A stretch of DNA of 64,000 nucleotides from Blastomussa wellsi (GCA_947652115.1 OX393564.1:24152076-24216075), one strand, 5' to 3'; shown: positions 12,601 through 26,600, counted from the stretch's first letter. Program-made: numbers and translations. The notes: generated from the sequence alone by a model not told the origin.

Positions 12601-15600
12601 GACCACCAACGCCCTCTTTCCAAATTCGAAATATCCGTTCTTTCCGTAACATGCATTGTCTCAGATTGCCTCTAATAAAAGGATGTTTTTTTAATTGATA
12701 TTTTTTATGCACAGAAAAAAAGATTGGAACCTTATTTTAGTTATCTGCAGCTGTCGGTAGCGCGTCACACAATAAGCTGCCTTGAAATAAATCACGTATA
12801 TTACAATATCCAAACTGGGGACATAACTTCTCAAAAGTTGTTGTCTTGTTTACTAAGCTCCCTTTAAAGTAGCTAGATACTCTTATCGTAACGTCCATTT
12901 TGACACTTGTTTTAAGACTGCTCTCACTACCGTGAAATACAATGAAACAATTTGGACTGAGTTTGACTAGCCTGCCTCACAGAATAATATAAATATTCAC
13001 ATAGCTATCTGAGCTTTAGTATATTCTCAGCTCCGACTATTTCATTTCTAGCTTTTTGATTGGCTAAAAAACTCCGACTATGAGCCAATAGTCGGAGTTT
13101 TACGTCATATGGAAAGTCGGGAGTCGGGGCGCGTGTGACCGGAAGTTGTATGCTCTTTCCGGACGCTTTGTAAAATTGTGGAAATAAAAATCGGCGGCAA
13201 AACCCGGTTTGAGAATTTACTAAAACAATTATTCCATTCGCCCTTGTTGGATATGAAGCGATTATAACCAACTCGCGCTACGCACTAGTTGGCTATTTTA
13301 TCACTTCATATCCAACGCGGGCTCATGGAATAATTGTTATATATTTTTCGGGCATAGAAACTTCAGACAATATGCTGGCAAACATTAGGCATTTTAAAAT
13401 ACTTATGACATACTTGGCTAGCTGAAAAGACACAAATTTTGTGATATTGATGAAACTTAGCAAATGCATTCTGAACCGTGTATATGTGAAATAACTAGTT
13501 TTCTTCAGAAGTACCTAATTCTAGAGTTAGGCCGCGTGCTATGTCTTTCGCGAGAAGGCTATTTAGAACAAACCATGCGCGCGAGAAAATGACGTATGAC
13601 CTTGTCCAAGCAATTTTCACGCATGCGCTACGGTAAGCAATTTTTGATTTAATTTTGAAGAATTAACAGTTATTTTTTAACTGAGAACAATTTTAGCCAA
13701 GTAGTAACAGATATATTGCTGTTGTGGTGTTCCTAGTAGAGTAATAACATACAGAAATAACATGCAGAATTCTGGAATTATGTACTTCTGTTTTTGGTGG
13801 CCCCGCTTACAGTAGTTTCACTGTAAAAGTGCCTGTAAGCTGGATAAACAAGTTTTGTTCTATTTTTATATGAAACTCGACAGATCATCCAATCTGCACC
13901 TAGCTGTGTGCATGTAGTTTATGAAATTAAACTAATTAGTGTGACAGTCAAGGATTGGAACTAAAAAACCTACCTATGTCTTTGCATGCAGAGGCATCGT
14001 CTAGTGCTTCGTCCTCCTTGTCAGCGTCGCTTTCCCACTCACGACTCACAGAATGAGCGTACGCGCTCGCTGGAGTTGCGTGTGTCGCGCGAGTAGTGGT
14101 GACGATCCCAGTTGACATTCCCGCCATCTCTGCGAGCGACAGAATCGAGATCGCTCTTCGATCTGCACCAGCAGAAGAACAGAAGCCTGGCGTAACTGTT
14201 TCGTCCATTCCAACAACACCTGTCAGAATTATATAGGATTCAAACTTAAACAGTCGTACACATACAAATTCACAGTGTTTACAACGTAAACACCGCACTG
14301 ATTCAGAAAGCAAAATCATGATATTTTTGTTTAGAGAATAGCAACCCTCTTATATTATTTCAGTTTTCTCTAGATATAGAGTGTTTTTGTGCCTGTTGAA
14401 GATATAATCTTCAAAAGTCACTTTATCACGTTGTCTTTGGACTGACGTTTTGTTCAGGTCATGCCGACAGTGAGTACAAGAAAGCTTTTTATGTCCTATC
14501 TGGTCTTCTGTCCATTTGGCGCGTCTGCTCGTCTCAGCCTGTCTGTGCATATCAGACGCCAAATTAAACGGTCCGTCCCATAATCCTTCGGCTCGTCTCA
14601 CAGTCCGTCTTTCCTCTTTCTTTAATTCTGGTATTCTCTTCTGAATCAATTCTCACGAATCGCTAAGTATTCCTCTTCATACAGGGGTGTCAATAGGGCT
14701 GTTAATAAGGCTATTTCCGGCACGGGCAATTTTTTTCCAGCCTGGAGGGGACGGGATGAACCATTTGCCCAAACCATGATTCTCCAAAGTTGCCTTGCCC
14801 AAATTTCTCTTCCTGCTCCAAAAATCTGAGTTGCCAAAAATTTGGGGGTGCGGGTTGGGCTACAATCCCCCTGGTCCCCCGTGGTTCGTACGCCTATGCG
14901 TCTTAAGATCTTTATGAGATTTCAAACTAGCAAATTCCTAACCGATTATGTAGTACTACGTATACATAGATCCATTTTTCCATGTGGGTAGACCAGAAAC
15001 CAAACCAAGAGAAACATACTTGTCTACGCTGTCATTTTCCCTCTCAGTCGTCATTAAAAATATCGACGCGTTAGATTCTTACTAAACGATTTTTAACCAC
15101 GATTACTTGGCAGCCATATTGTATATTCAGTGCCTACCGAATTTAGTCTTAATTCCATTGAGAAATGCTGTTGCGGAGGCGGCTGAGTCTGCATTTTGCC
15201 GATCGACAGCATACGTTTTCACCTGAGCTGACCAAGGCAACTCTTCCCAACTCAACACATTCTCCATGCCCGATTTCTCTTTGATTTGCCCATCCAGGAT
15301 GCGAGCGGCAGTGATAGTTGAAATGCCCATTCCATCGCCCAGGAAGAGAATGGCGCTTTTTGCAGTGTTCTTGTTCGGTTTTACCTTAAGGTTGTCTTGA
15401 ATCAGCTTGACGCCATCTTTGTACCACTGATTGTTGCCTTGATTATTCAAAATGTTGCCACCAAAACCTGATGATAATTGACAAGAGAAAATGAGGGGAC
15501 AGAAATCGAGACTGAGGGCGTTCCTGAGATACGGTATGTCAATTAGTCCCACAAAAGTTATTTCCATACTTTGCTTGACTTTGGAACTCTAGGACGGAAG

Positions 15601-16121
15601 CCTGTTTCCCGTGACATCCGAAAATGAACGTTTATGGCAGACATTTTCACCAACAAAGCTCAGAACTCAGTCCGCCACCAAGCGAGATCTTGTTTTCCTT
15701 TAAAATATTATATCGAATGTGACCTTTATGCACACCGTACGTCCGCTCCAAAAGCCAGTCTAAAATAACTTCAGCAGAATTGACTTATCACAAAGCCTGG
15801 ACTGACAGGCAGTCTCTTAATTAATTTTCTCGTCAGTGAGACATGCTGGCAGTTTCGCATTATTTAAACATCTTTAATAATTTGGATTACAAAGTAAATG
15901 CAATTCAGTGCAATAAATCAGTTTTTGCGGGTGCGCCATTAGTGGCGATTGGACCGATCTTTGATCGATCATCCCAAAGGATTCAAATCAGCATTTTTGC
16001 ATGCTCATGATAAACAGTCATATTGATGTAAAGATACTCAACGCGCAACTCAAGACCAGTGCCACTTACCATTACATACGGCCAACATCGAAACTGCTAA
16101 AATAAGAACTACGGTCTTCAT
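9610..16121 (-). CDS. Alkaline phosphatase, gene B (complete, secreted)
   Basis: Complete gene, 524 residues, metal-dependent phosphomonoesterase. Minus-strand coding exons in order: 16121-16070, 15467-15138, 14219-13974, 12570-12334, 11711-11571, 10837-10730, 10179-9898, 9788-9610; all boundaries are GT-AG and phase 1, and the total is a multiple of three. The first exon gives a hydrophobic signal peptide (MKTVVLILAVSMLAVC). An acceptor-like CAG two bases before the ATG suggests an upstream 5' UTR exon. Visible family motifs are [16 protein letters not shown] (nucleophile Ser), [27 protein letters not shown] and LFHGVFEQ. The C-terminus is basic (RRGKPGKRPNRQPRW) with no hydrophobic GPI tail, so free secretion is inferred. 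Confidence 0.95.
11880..11990 (-). repeat. Dispersed repeat shared with 51150-51260
   Basis: Read on the minus strand it contains TTTTATCAACTGGGTTGATA and AATTGGCCACCGTAGAGAG. The same order occurs on the plus strand near 51160-51200. It lies in an intron of gene B. Confidence 0.6.
13224..13338. repeat. Foldback repeat AACAATTATTCCA...TGGAATAATTGTT
   Basis: The arms AACAATTATTCCAT and ATGGAATAATTGTT are inverted. The inner arms TTGGATATGAAG and CTTCATATCCAA also pair, around a loop reading GCGCTACGCACTAGTTGGC. It lies in an intron of gene B. A related inverted repeat lies at 42219-42365. Confidence 0.75.
14710..14865. repeat. Dispersed repeat, partner of 16326-16450
   Basis: It shares GAACCATTTGCCCAAA, AAGTTGCCTT and AAAATTTGGGGG in the same order with 16326-16450. 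It lies in a gene B intron, while its partner lies just upstream of gene B. No coding capacity is seen. Confidence 0.65.
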
Positions 16122-17576
16122 TGCTGCAAAGATAAAGTCAGAGATACAAACAAACGAACAAAGGAACAAACATTAACCACGGTATCACCATCTCAAATTA
16201 TAAAAATTAATTAAGCAAGTGAGGAGCAAGTATATGTAGGGTTGTATATTTAAATACTTAAAAGTGTCGATGGGGATACTGCTCTATAAGAAAGTAAAAA
16301 TTGATTGATTGCTGATATAGGCGTACGGGCAATTTTTTGTCAGTTGGGGGGGGGGGGGGGGCGGTGAACCATTTGCCCAAAAAATTCTCCCAAGTTGCCT
16401 TTTCTCATTCTACCCAAAAAATCTGATTTGCCCAAAATTTGGGGGAGCTGAAGCTAAATATGGAGTGATATCATTATGATACCATCAAATGATTTCGGTC
16501 TCAACTTCAAAAAGTCGGCTGACTTTTTCAAGTTCTGTCCTTGTGATTTGGAAAAAAAGATGGTGAAAACTACTATTTACGGTCACTCTCTTCCTTTAAA
16601 GAAACTGTCATTCCTTTTGACTTTTAAAGGGGGATTCATGCTGACGTCATTGTTTACCTTGCTCTCATTAGCATACGGCTTGGCGTTCAGAAGGCAACAT
16701 GTTAGATATGAATGGACTCCAAACAGTTAAAGTGCTATTGAAATTTAGTATATGGTGAAATTTTTAGCTCTTTGCGTGTAATATTCAAAGAGAAATTGTC
16801 ATTCAAAAACTCCAAAATTTCTTGGTGGCAAAAGCGCTAATGAGCTCATACATTCTTTGTAAAATTTTGAGTTTTTAAACCCGCGTCAGACAAAAAGAAT
16901 TCAATACATCGAGCTGAAATTCATTGGCAGAATTAATCGTGCTATGAACTTTCAATATTCAGAACTGATTTTTTGTAGCTCCATCATAAACTGAATCGCT
17001 TATACTAACGAGGCAAATATTGTAAACAAGGATTCCCCTACAGCGTCGACTTTAGAGACCATAAAAAATGACAAAATCGTGAACCTACGATCCAGTGTAA
17101 AATAGCTGGTCAGCCACGGTGGCAAGTTAAACAAAACACCTCGTTAAGCCCGTGATATGTCATGTGATACTGGTCAGTGGATAACTTCGTTGACAGCTGT
17201 CAATTGACGATAACATGGATGTCCAATATCAGCAGTTAATGACAGCAGGGAATATGATGATGTTACCTATCTTACATTAACCTTCACTATTTTACTGGCA
17301 AGTATATAACAAAAGCGTATTCCTCGCAACTTGATGTAAAGCATCATCATTTATCTTTTCAAAATATCTGTATAACATTGTACAAACGTTGAAACAGTTT
17401 GCTTGTTCCGTGAAGTGTAACTTTGAAAATTGAATTAAATGTCTCCTCATCATCGGGTGGCGCACATTTTATGAGTGTTGGATTGAGCGTAGTTGTTTAA
17501 CGATACTCACGGTACTCATTTTCCAGTGCCTACAAATGCTTTAAAGTCCCCCTAACCCTTCAATTTGTTTTCTTTT

Positions 17577-18258
17577 GGTAGATTTCCATATCTGTGAAGA
17601 ACTCATTTTCGAAAATTTTTTTTAGAAATATTGAATCCTTTTTTTTTTTACCAGCGCTAAAAGTTACTGAAAATGTTAAATTTTTGCGCGCCTTAAGCCC
17701 CGCTGGGCAAATTTTTGTCTCGTGGGCTCATTAGGAACGAGCCAATGAGAAGCGTCCGATATTTGACACTTTCTTAGCTGTGACGTAAGAAAAGGAAACC
17801 ATTCCAAAGCACGAAGCATTGAAAGTATGGATCCTTGAAAGTATATTGCGATCGAAGATTATTTGCATGAAATATGTCCTCTTCACGAACTTTATCCATC
17901 GTCGTCTTCTTCGGCGGACTTCAGGCCTCAAATCGTTATCAGAAGGAATGTTATGCATGCTGATTCCTTTCTCTACATTTCGAGAGTTGCTGCATCCAAA
18001 AACCACACATTTTTCAACCATTTTCTCTGTTTACAATTGAAGCATTACCGCGAATCTTCGGATATTTTTGCACGATGTCCTTTTCTTACGTCATTCTTCA
18101 TATTTGGACACATTTGGCCGAGTGGGGGACTAATGCGAACGATAGGTGAAAATATCGACAAGACTGCCTTCACTTCTATAGCGCTCGTAAGAAAAAGGAT
18201 TCAATATTTCTCAAAATTTTTTTCGAAAATGAGTTCTTGAAAGATATGGAAATCTACC
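17577..18258. mobile_element. TIR element carrying a THAP-domain remnant
   Basis: About 80 bases at the left end (GGTAGATTTCCATATCT... to AGCGCT at 17658) reappear as an imperfect inverted copy at the right end (18180-18258). The 682-base interior encodes a THAP-domain start on the minus strand. No clear target duplication was found. It looks like a deleted non-autonomous derivative of a THAP-containing DNA transposon. P-like or other THAP families are possible. Confidence 0.65.
17863..18021 (-). pseudogene. THAP zinc-finger N-terminal fragment
   Basis: The translation starts MVEKCVVFGCSN, with the C-x4-C pair of a THAP domain. It continues GISMHNIPSD and an arginine-rich stretch with RRWIKFVK, matching the family's conserved Trp and Phe spacing. 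The following Cys-His pair and the AVPTIF-type motif are absent, and the frame runs into unrelated residues. It is therefore a broken or first-exon-only copy inside an inverted-repeat element. Confidence 0.6.
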
Positions 18259-19397
18259 ACAAGAGATTCGGGGATATCGAACATAAAAGTTGGAGATTCA
18301 AACCACCGCAATTAACGGGATACGGGATATTTAGGCAAAAAATTAATGGGATACGGGATAGTTAGACCCCCCCCCTAATGGGGCCTCAATGATAGAATTA
18401 ATCAATTTTAAGTTTTTCCTGTTCGATTTAAATGAGCTAAAAGCCAAGTCCTGTAGAAGAGCTATCCCTTCTACGAGCAAAAATTTAATAGGTGTTACTA
18501 AGAGAGCTAAGCACAAGCTAACAGCCCCGGGAATATGCCGCTGGATATGCCATGGCTTTTGTTCCCTCAGTCCTCAACAGGATATACAATTCCAAGCAAA
18601 TCTGTCCTAATCAGCTGGAACTGAAGCCATCCTTGACAGATTAGAGCTTCAATGGCTTACATTATTTTCAAATTTCGATCGATGTTTTAAGAGCAGTATT
18701 ATATGTAACTTATTATTATTTTACCGCTCAACTCACGCAAGCGACACGTCATCAGCTGCGCATTACACCATAGGCGTTTCGTGAAAAGCATGTATCGTGT
18801 TCTCTCTGGGTAGCACGCTTGTAGGAAAGCTCTTGCAACATGCTCTATTTTCGAGAAATTTAACGAAAGTTCAAATATTTAATCCTACTACTGAGATCTT
18901 ACCTTCCTCGGTTAATGGCACAGCCACTGCTAACTTCACCGCTCGCGAAACCAGAGTCAGAATAAAAATCAAGTCCGTTTGTAGTTGTAGTTTCTTTATA
19001 GGACAGCAAAACAGATTTGTAAACCACTTTTTATCAAACTTCTCCTTCCCGACCTTCTCGCCAACAAACAACCCGATTAGGACATCGATTATTTAAAAAC
19101 CCAATTGATCAAACGTGGCTGGTCATTCTATTGGTTTGCCGATGACACTTTGAATTTGGTGATTAGTTGCTTGATCTGACCTTCGATCTTAAGCCTGGGG
19201 ATAAATGACGGAATTAAACTTTTATACATACACATCCTTGGAAACGGGAATGCTTCCACAAGAATTCCGAAAGCACCCACGGTCTAAAACGGTGTCCGCC
19301 ATTTGAAAACTGCAGTCAAGTATATACATGATCGTGTTACCATTTTAATTACAGCTAATCATCACTCTCTTTTCTCCGAGTGTGAAGCGAATAAATT

Positions 19398-19514
19398 TGG
19401 TCGCGCGAAATTCTGGGGCGAGATGAGGAGACGTGACGCGCGGGACAGGCGCCTTTTTTCGTGCCTCCCCCGCGGCGAAGCTTATCTTCCCGTCCCCAAA
19501 TTTTCGCGCGACCA
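19398..19514. repeat. Inverted repeat TGGTCGCGCGAAA...TTTTCGCGCGACCA
   Basis: Arms of about 20 bases flank a GC-rich centre. The element is about 117 bases and non-coding. Confidence 0.65.
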
Positions 19515-20667
19515 TAGTTAGTTAGTTAGTTCTCTCTGCACCATGAGGCGCATAAGGATTTCGCTCGACCATACCGGTAATTTATTTAATGTCTTTACCG
19601 AGTAAGAAAAAATGGACTACTCGTAGTAACAGGGTCTCTCCTTGAAGTACTCAGGGTCTTTGGAGCATCGAGTCGCAAGATGTCCGGTGGGTCTTATAAA
19701 TAAATAAGACGAATGGCTACTGCCCAGCTGGCCCTTTTTGAAAACCAGTGGCCTTGAGAGGGTCATGATCGTACAGGTGCATTTTTCACCAATCTCGAAA
19801 TTCCCTCGCGTCTACGTTCTTTGAAAAGTGGCGCTGAAAAACATAATATTCAATGTTTGGAGCGTGTTGTGTCAAGGCGTAGGCTCCAGGAGAGACGAGT
19901 GACTCATACACTCCCAGTAAAGGCCAATACTCTTTAATTAGAAATGTAGAAAACGCTCGCCTGCGGCTCGTGTGTTCTACATTTCCCTCCTGTTCTCAAA
20001 TGCCCGTCGTGTTTTATGACAGTATAATACATGGCTTAGGCTTCTTTATTTGTCAACTAATTGTGCCGCTTAGTTTAATAATTCAATTTTGTATCGCTTA
20101 CTGGGCAAACGGATACCTGATCGCAGTTCTTAAAAGTTCCAGGTTTAACTGACTAATTTCCTATTTTACTTGTTTAAAAACAAAATCCTTTTTTTTTTCT
20201 TTCAAACTTCGAGCAGTGTCTCTTTTTTCCAAAAGTCCACGGGACGGGCTTGAAAATAGTGAGCCGGAGGGAGGGGCGGGGGGGGGGGGGGGGAGTTAAA
20301 ATCTAGTTGCGATTTAAGGAACGTAAAATTTTCGAATGCAATCATCAAAACATAAGGAAACTCTAGTAAAAAAAGAGCCAGTTAAAATGAGGGTCACCTG
20401 CCTCGAAAAAAAAATACTCATCTTTTCTTTTTTCAATACATTAAAGTGATTAACAAAGGAGTTGAAGAAAAACACATGGCTAGACAGTATAGTAGTCCCT
20501 TGGTATACTTTGTTGTTAATTACTAGAACTTAATCATAACAATTTTTGGTCGTCCCGAGACTTCTTCCGAGCCCACCGCGTCCGTCGATAGCAAATCCAC
20601 CGGTTTTTCGGTAGATTTCTATGCCAGCGTCAAGGGCCCTGCAAATTATTCCCGATCGATCGGTTCC

Positions 20668-23600
20668 TTAGATGTGTCGTTTGGCGTGCTTCTGACATGC
20701 TTGTGATTTCTGTTTGCTGCTGCTCAAGCATAACGCGTGATCCATCACGTGGAAGACATACGACTGTTCAAACACGCCATGAAACAGGTAGGCCCCAGGC
20801 CCGTCCGCGTATAACCCTGATGAGAAAAATGATATAGTTTTTGTCTTGAAAGACATCAGAACAGGAGACAGTTAAAAAACTATCTCTATTTACCAACATC
20901 CTCTGTCCCATGACTCTCACCCCTCCGCAGAACTGTAGCTTGTTGACGATAGTCCTTGTGTGATGTGTCCACCCCCCTGAGGTCAGGACGGGGCCCCCGT
21001 AAGCCTCCCCAGCCGTTAGCATAACCAAGCGAGGTGTATGTCTTGTCATCGGGACCAACTGCTAACTTGCCACTCACTTCACGCACAATGGAAAATATTG
21101 GGTTTCCACGCTTGGGATACGCGCCAATGGTAAAGACATGAGAGTGGTCAGCGGTTACTGCTAACAGGGTTTCGTCTGCGATGAAAACAGATGAGAAAAT
21201 TTTCGGTGTCTGACATTTGCAGACTGCAGACTGCAGACCGCAGACTGCAGACTGCAGACTGAAGACTGCAGACCGCAGACTGCAGACTGCAGACCGCAGA
21301 CTGCAGACTGACAGGGGAAATTCCCACAACAGCGTCGTCATCAACAATATAATGACATCAGCCTCGTTCCAAAGATTCAGCTGTTCACCGTAGTGAACCC
21401 CGGCCGATAAAACAAACGTCGTGAATTGTCCATACATTACTTCTCTCTTAATACAACTATAGCACTGTGAATACTGGCGTGTAATTAGTTGAAACAGTAT
21501 TCGAACCTAAATTATTGGACGAATTTTATCCCAAATTGGTATGCAACGCAAGTAATCGCAATGTAACACCTCACTAAACAATGCTCGTTTGCAGTCTTTC
21601 AGACCTGCGTTCTTGAACGACAAACGATTGGTAAACAATCTACTACTCAACTACAGCAGATACCTTGCCAACACCATTTGATGTTGTTTTTGGCAAGTTT
21701 ACTGAGGGAAGCATACTGAGGTACGGTCACGAAGGTATGTCATTGATTGAAAGTATAAAGAAGCAAGTCGGCGGGATGAATTAAAGCACTTTCACATCGT
21801 ATGCACATCGTTAAGTGCCTGGCACATTTCTGCTCAATTGATCAGCAACTTTACTGTGGTTTGATAAAGAGGAAATGGGTCTTTGTTCTCAAACAAGTGC
21901 GGGGGCAGGTGTCTGGCTAGGCCATTCGTGCTTGCTAGCACGTCTCCTGCACAGATCGAATTATTGACTTGTATTGTCATCATATATCGGCGTAAGACCC
22001 CGGTAACTCTCTCAGTGCCACGGGAATTTTGAGTTGATTTGGTCAATGACTATTTAACGGTGTTTTCAGGAGACTGGGAACAAGGTAATATTTTTGATGA
22101 CGTCACCTTTATTAGAATATTTTAAGCGTTAGTCAATTTACAGTCTGCAGTCTACGGTCTGCAGTCTGCAGTCTGCAGTCTGCGGTCTGCGGTCTGCAGT
22201 CTGCAGTCTGCAGTCTGCAGTCTGCGGTCTGCGGTCTGCAGTCTGCAAATGTCAGACACCGGAAAATTTTGAACAATTTCAGGACAATTTATGATTAAAT
22301 CACTTGTTTTCCATTACTATCAAATATACTGGTAATACAACACCTACACTACAATGTTGCTTGAGACGGCTCACGCGAAGGGTTGCTGTGATGCCCTAGG
22401 TTTACATTGTATATTCTTACTGCGCTTTATTGCACGGTGATGAGATAGTGCGCATTGAGAAATGGCGGATTTTCTTTTTCTGGAGCTCGTCAGAAAAGCA
22501 AATCGTCATTTTCTCATGAAAAAGTATGGTGACAGTTTTTCTCTTGTGTTGAATTAACTTTCTTACTTGATTACTTCTCTCTGTAAAATAATTAATATAA
22601 TCCTCGTCCAACTCCCAAGAAACAATAATCAAAAACGTGAGTATATTCATAATGATATATAAACAAAGCTCTGTCACTTCTAAATGAACATGGGAAGCCC
22701 CAATTAATCGATAACTAAAGTTTGACAAAAAATATCAGTGCAGGTTCTTTCAGTAGAATGACCTTAAGGTTAGGTATTAATATATTTTACCTTTTTACTT
22801 AAACAGAAAAAAGGAAAGCAAACAGCATTACTGTTGTTTACCACTTTTTAAACTGTTCATTAGACTGTCTTGTGGAACGTACTCTATTTCAGGTGAAGGG
22901 AAATGTCGCGGGGAGGAGCTGGGGCGAAACTATCCAAAGGCGTCTTTGTACAAAAAACGAATAAAAGACAACAAAATAAACAACAGTGCCAGTTTGTTCA
23001 AAGGATGTTGAATTTGTCTAATGTTAAACTCCACAAAACAGTACATAAGCAATGTAAACGAACAAACCGGCCCAGGTCAGGATTAAGTTACCTCGATTTA
23101 TCATTTGCAATGCCTTGGAGACCGCTTCATTCATTGCTACTGCGTCTTGGAGGGCTCTAACGGCCATGCCTGCGTGGTGTCCATGATCAATGCGTCCTCC
23201 TGTGTGAATTTATAATTGGAAATCAGTACCATGATCATGAAAGGCTAATAATTATATCGACGGATTCATCGATGGATGGTGTAGTGTTTATTCCTATTAT
23301 GGGCTAATTCCTTAGCTATGTCTATGACTAAACCGCAGTCACGTGATTATAGTGAGATATCATTGTACATATAGATAATTGATTGAGTTGTAATAAGGCA
23401 GTTGTATAAATCACTTGGCCTGATTCGCATCTTACTCTATAGTAGGACCTCGAACTACGAATATACAAGAGATGGGCGCACGAAAAACTTCTTTTGACGT
23501 GGAAAGAGAGAGCGTTTTCACTCGGGATGGTTGATTCCAAGTCGGAATTGTGATGAAAAAAAATTATTGTGGTTTTGCAAGCATATAAAGTATTTCCATT

Positions 23601-26600
23601 CATACCTTCAACTAGCAAGAAGTACCCTTTAGGGTTTTTCTGTAGTATTTTGATGGCTTTTTCTGTCATCTCCGCTATTGATGGTTCACCAGCTGCATCA
23701 TCTGCCCGATCCACTTCGAACTTCATGTGTGAAGGTTCAAAGAGTCCTTCAAAGACAATTGGTAAGGCTAAGAGTGATCCGTGACATCGAGTAACTTACC
23801 CCTAGCTAATTTCTTCAGAATCAGGATTCAAGCTTTTGTTACCCGTTTCAAAATTGAAAAGATTCAGCGTTTAATAACCACAAAATTCCATTCAGCTAAT
23901 ATATTTCGCATTGCTAGAACACATTTTTCGCATTCACTGAAAAAAGAGACAACGCTAATTTGTAAGCTTAAAGAGCCTAACACCCACTTTGCTTCTATTA
24001 TTGTTATTGTTATCACAAGAAGCGATTGTACAAAAAATAACGAAGCCCAAAGAAAGAAAAATTAGCGAGGAGTATATTTTCGTAAAGATGTCACCTGCTT
24101 GACGCATTCAGCGTCGCTGGAAACAGATAAAATATGTCGGTCGCTAACACTCGCTTTTTCGGGAGCCCCAATAATGGCGGTTTGACTCGCGATGCATGAT
24201 GGGTGGGTCAGATTCTTTAAGGTCCGTCCGATAGGAATTATCAGACCAATGTCGCATCGAAAGCAAGAATTCCATGAAAGAACAGTGAAATACTTCATCT
24301 AAGCACGAGATCAACCTTTACCATTGACGTTGATAGGAGTTCATTCATATTTTAGATCGAGAAGGGAAAAGATAGGGTTAGAAACAGAGGTCACTAACGC
24401 AATTTACATGATCGGACACAATATCCTTCTAATGCAGAAAACATTTGTTCCATTTCCTAACCCATTGCATACCTATTACGTGATCAACCTTGTTCGCGTC
24501 AATCTTGTCAAACCCAGCTTTGTTCCACACGTACTGTGAGTTCGGATGCTTCTTTACCCACTCTTGGATCAAATCTCTACCATCCAGTCTCTCTCCTCTC
24601 TTGTCCGGGTATTCAGGGTCTGTTTGAATTCTACGCATGAATTTGCTTCGACCCCCGGCAAAGATTACTTCTATTCCGTCGCCATAAGGGTATTCAACAA
24701 GTTGCAAGGCTGGAAATGAATGACTTAAGGTGGCTCACACAGCTTGGCACATCAAAAACATTTAGCGTAATCTTTTTCGCGAACATGTTTGAGTGTCGTT
24801 CATTCACAAGATTTCGCTGTTTTCAAGCAGTCAATCAAAAACAATTTGAATTAATTCAGAAATCCTGTATCTCCAAAACCCTTCGTTTATCGTGCCAACC
24901 CCCCTCCTCTCCGCATCGCGCGTCGCCTTATAGAAGCGAAAGGGACTAAAAGAAAATGATTACATAGAAACACCTACCATCATACAAAAAGTTAGACTGG
25001 CTAAACAGTATATGTTTAGGTATTGAAAGTTTCAACTGCATAAATTTGTCTTTATGTAATAATATTAATTTAAAACTTATCTATTTAATAGTACTTATAA
25101 AAACCTAACCCTCAGTTGTTCTTCTGTCCCGCCTAGATTAGCTTTTGCTACCTGCGGGACAGTGTAATTAATGAAGTTACGCATTCATAATAAAGTTTTG
25201 TTGTTGTTGTTAAACTAAAATATACCAATATCTTTGCACGCAGAGGCATCACTATACTTCTTGTCTTGGTCACTCTCCCAACTGCGACTCGCTGAATGAG
25301 CGTATGCGCACGCCGGAGTTGCGTGCGTCACGCGCGCCGTGGATATAATCCCAGTTGACATTCCCGCCATCTCCGCGAGCGACAGAATCGAGATCGCTCT
25401 ATGATTTGCACCGGCAGAAGAGCAGCGGCCACTTTTTACAGTCTCATCCATTCCGACAACTCCTGTAGAATAATATAGGATCTAAAGTTCAACAATAAGA
25501 AACACTTGATCTCTTTTGTATGCCTATCACAGCACGAAAATGGAGATTTACGTAAAATTAAAATTGACTTAATACCTTCTGAAAGTTGGTTGGCCAACTT
25601 TACGCTATGATCGAATTAAAGCTTGTTAAAGTTACTTAAATGTTTAAATGCATTTACTCAAGCTTTAATTATGTGTAAAGCTGGCTGTCCGACTGCCAAA
25701 TGGACTAGACTAGATTCTCACCAAACAATTTAATCAGTACCTACCAAAGTTAGTTTTAACTCCATTCAAAAACGCCGTCGCAGAGGCGGCCGAGTCTGCA
25801 TTTTGTCGATCGACAGCATATGTTTTCACCTGGGCTGACCAAGGCAACGTCTCCCAACTCAACACATTATCCTCGCCTGATTTGCCTTTCATCTGTCCGT
25901 CCAGTATGCGGGCAGCAGTGATGGTTGAAATTCCCATTCCATCGCCCAGGAAGATAATGGCGTTCGTAGCAGTGTTTGTGTTTGGTTTTACCTTAAGGTT
26001 GTCTTGAATCAGTTTGACACCATTTTTGTACCACGGATTGTTGTCTTGATTATTCAGAATGTTGCCACTGACAGCTGATCGTAGGTGAAGCAAATGTTTG
26101 TTACTGTTTTTTCTTTAATTTAAATTTGTAATGATTTTTTTTTCAAGTTACTAGTGTTTGTCAAGTTAGCCATTGCAAAATCGATCTAATGCAATGCCTT
26201 CAGAACTTTGAAAATCGTTATGTAAATTATATTAGTTTTCATTCCAACTTGTTGCATATCCGATTAAAAAAAGAAACAGAAGAAAATTCATATGTTGAGA
26301 CAATTATCAATTTATCTTCTATAAAAATGTTTTCCTTGCCAATCTATTGCGGAGTTTGAGATCTGTCAAAGCCAAACCTGGATTAGCTTAGTACTTCTTT
26401 GAAAAACCGGCCCCGTTCTTCTTGGCAACAGCCGGATCCCCGTACTACCCAGTGTCGGTGTCAAGGGAATTAAATGTCGCTATATGCATCAAAGAAGAAT
26501 ACATATGGTTGAAAACATAACTGTTCTCAACAGTCCTGCCTCCCCAGGCTAACAAAACGGCTAAAAGATTCTTACTAGCTGTAGGTGGTGGGGCAGTTGG

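Larger units (their letters stand above)
16122..20667. other. Intergenic region between genes B and C
   Basis: No intact gene is seen. The region contains the second copy of a dispersed repeat (16326-16450, with a poly-G run), a terminal-inverted-repeat element with a THAP remnant (17577-18258), a short tandem piece with GGGATACGGGATA (about 18310-18366), an inverted repeat at 19398-19514, and a poly-G run near 20275-20295. The remainder is AT-rich and unassigned. Confidence 0.6.

Noticed and set aside
21196..22270. Regular 7-base repeats as a CRISPR-like or telomere-like array
   Set aside because: The units are contiguous without spacers, in an animal genome, and do not match the TTAGGG telomere repeat.
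26445..26575. Read-through C-terminus of the MAM exon as the end of a separate gene
   Set aside because: Possible, but a good GTAAGA donor ends the exon in the phase required by the next phosphatase exon, and no polyadenylation signal follows. Kept as the alternative model.
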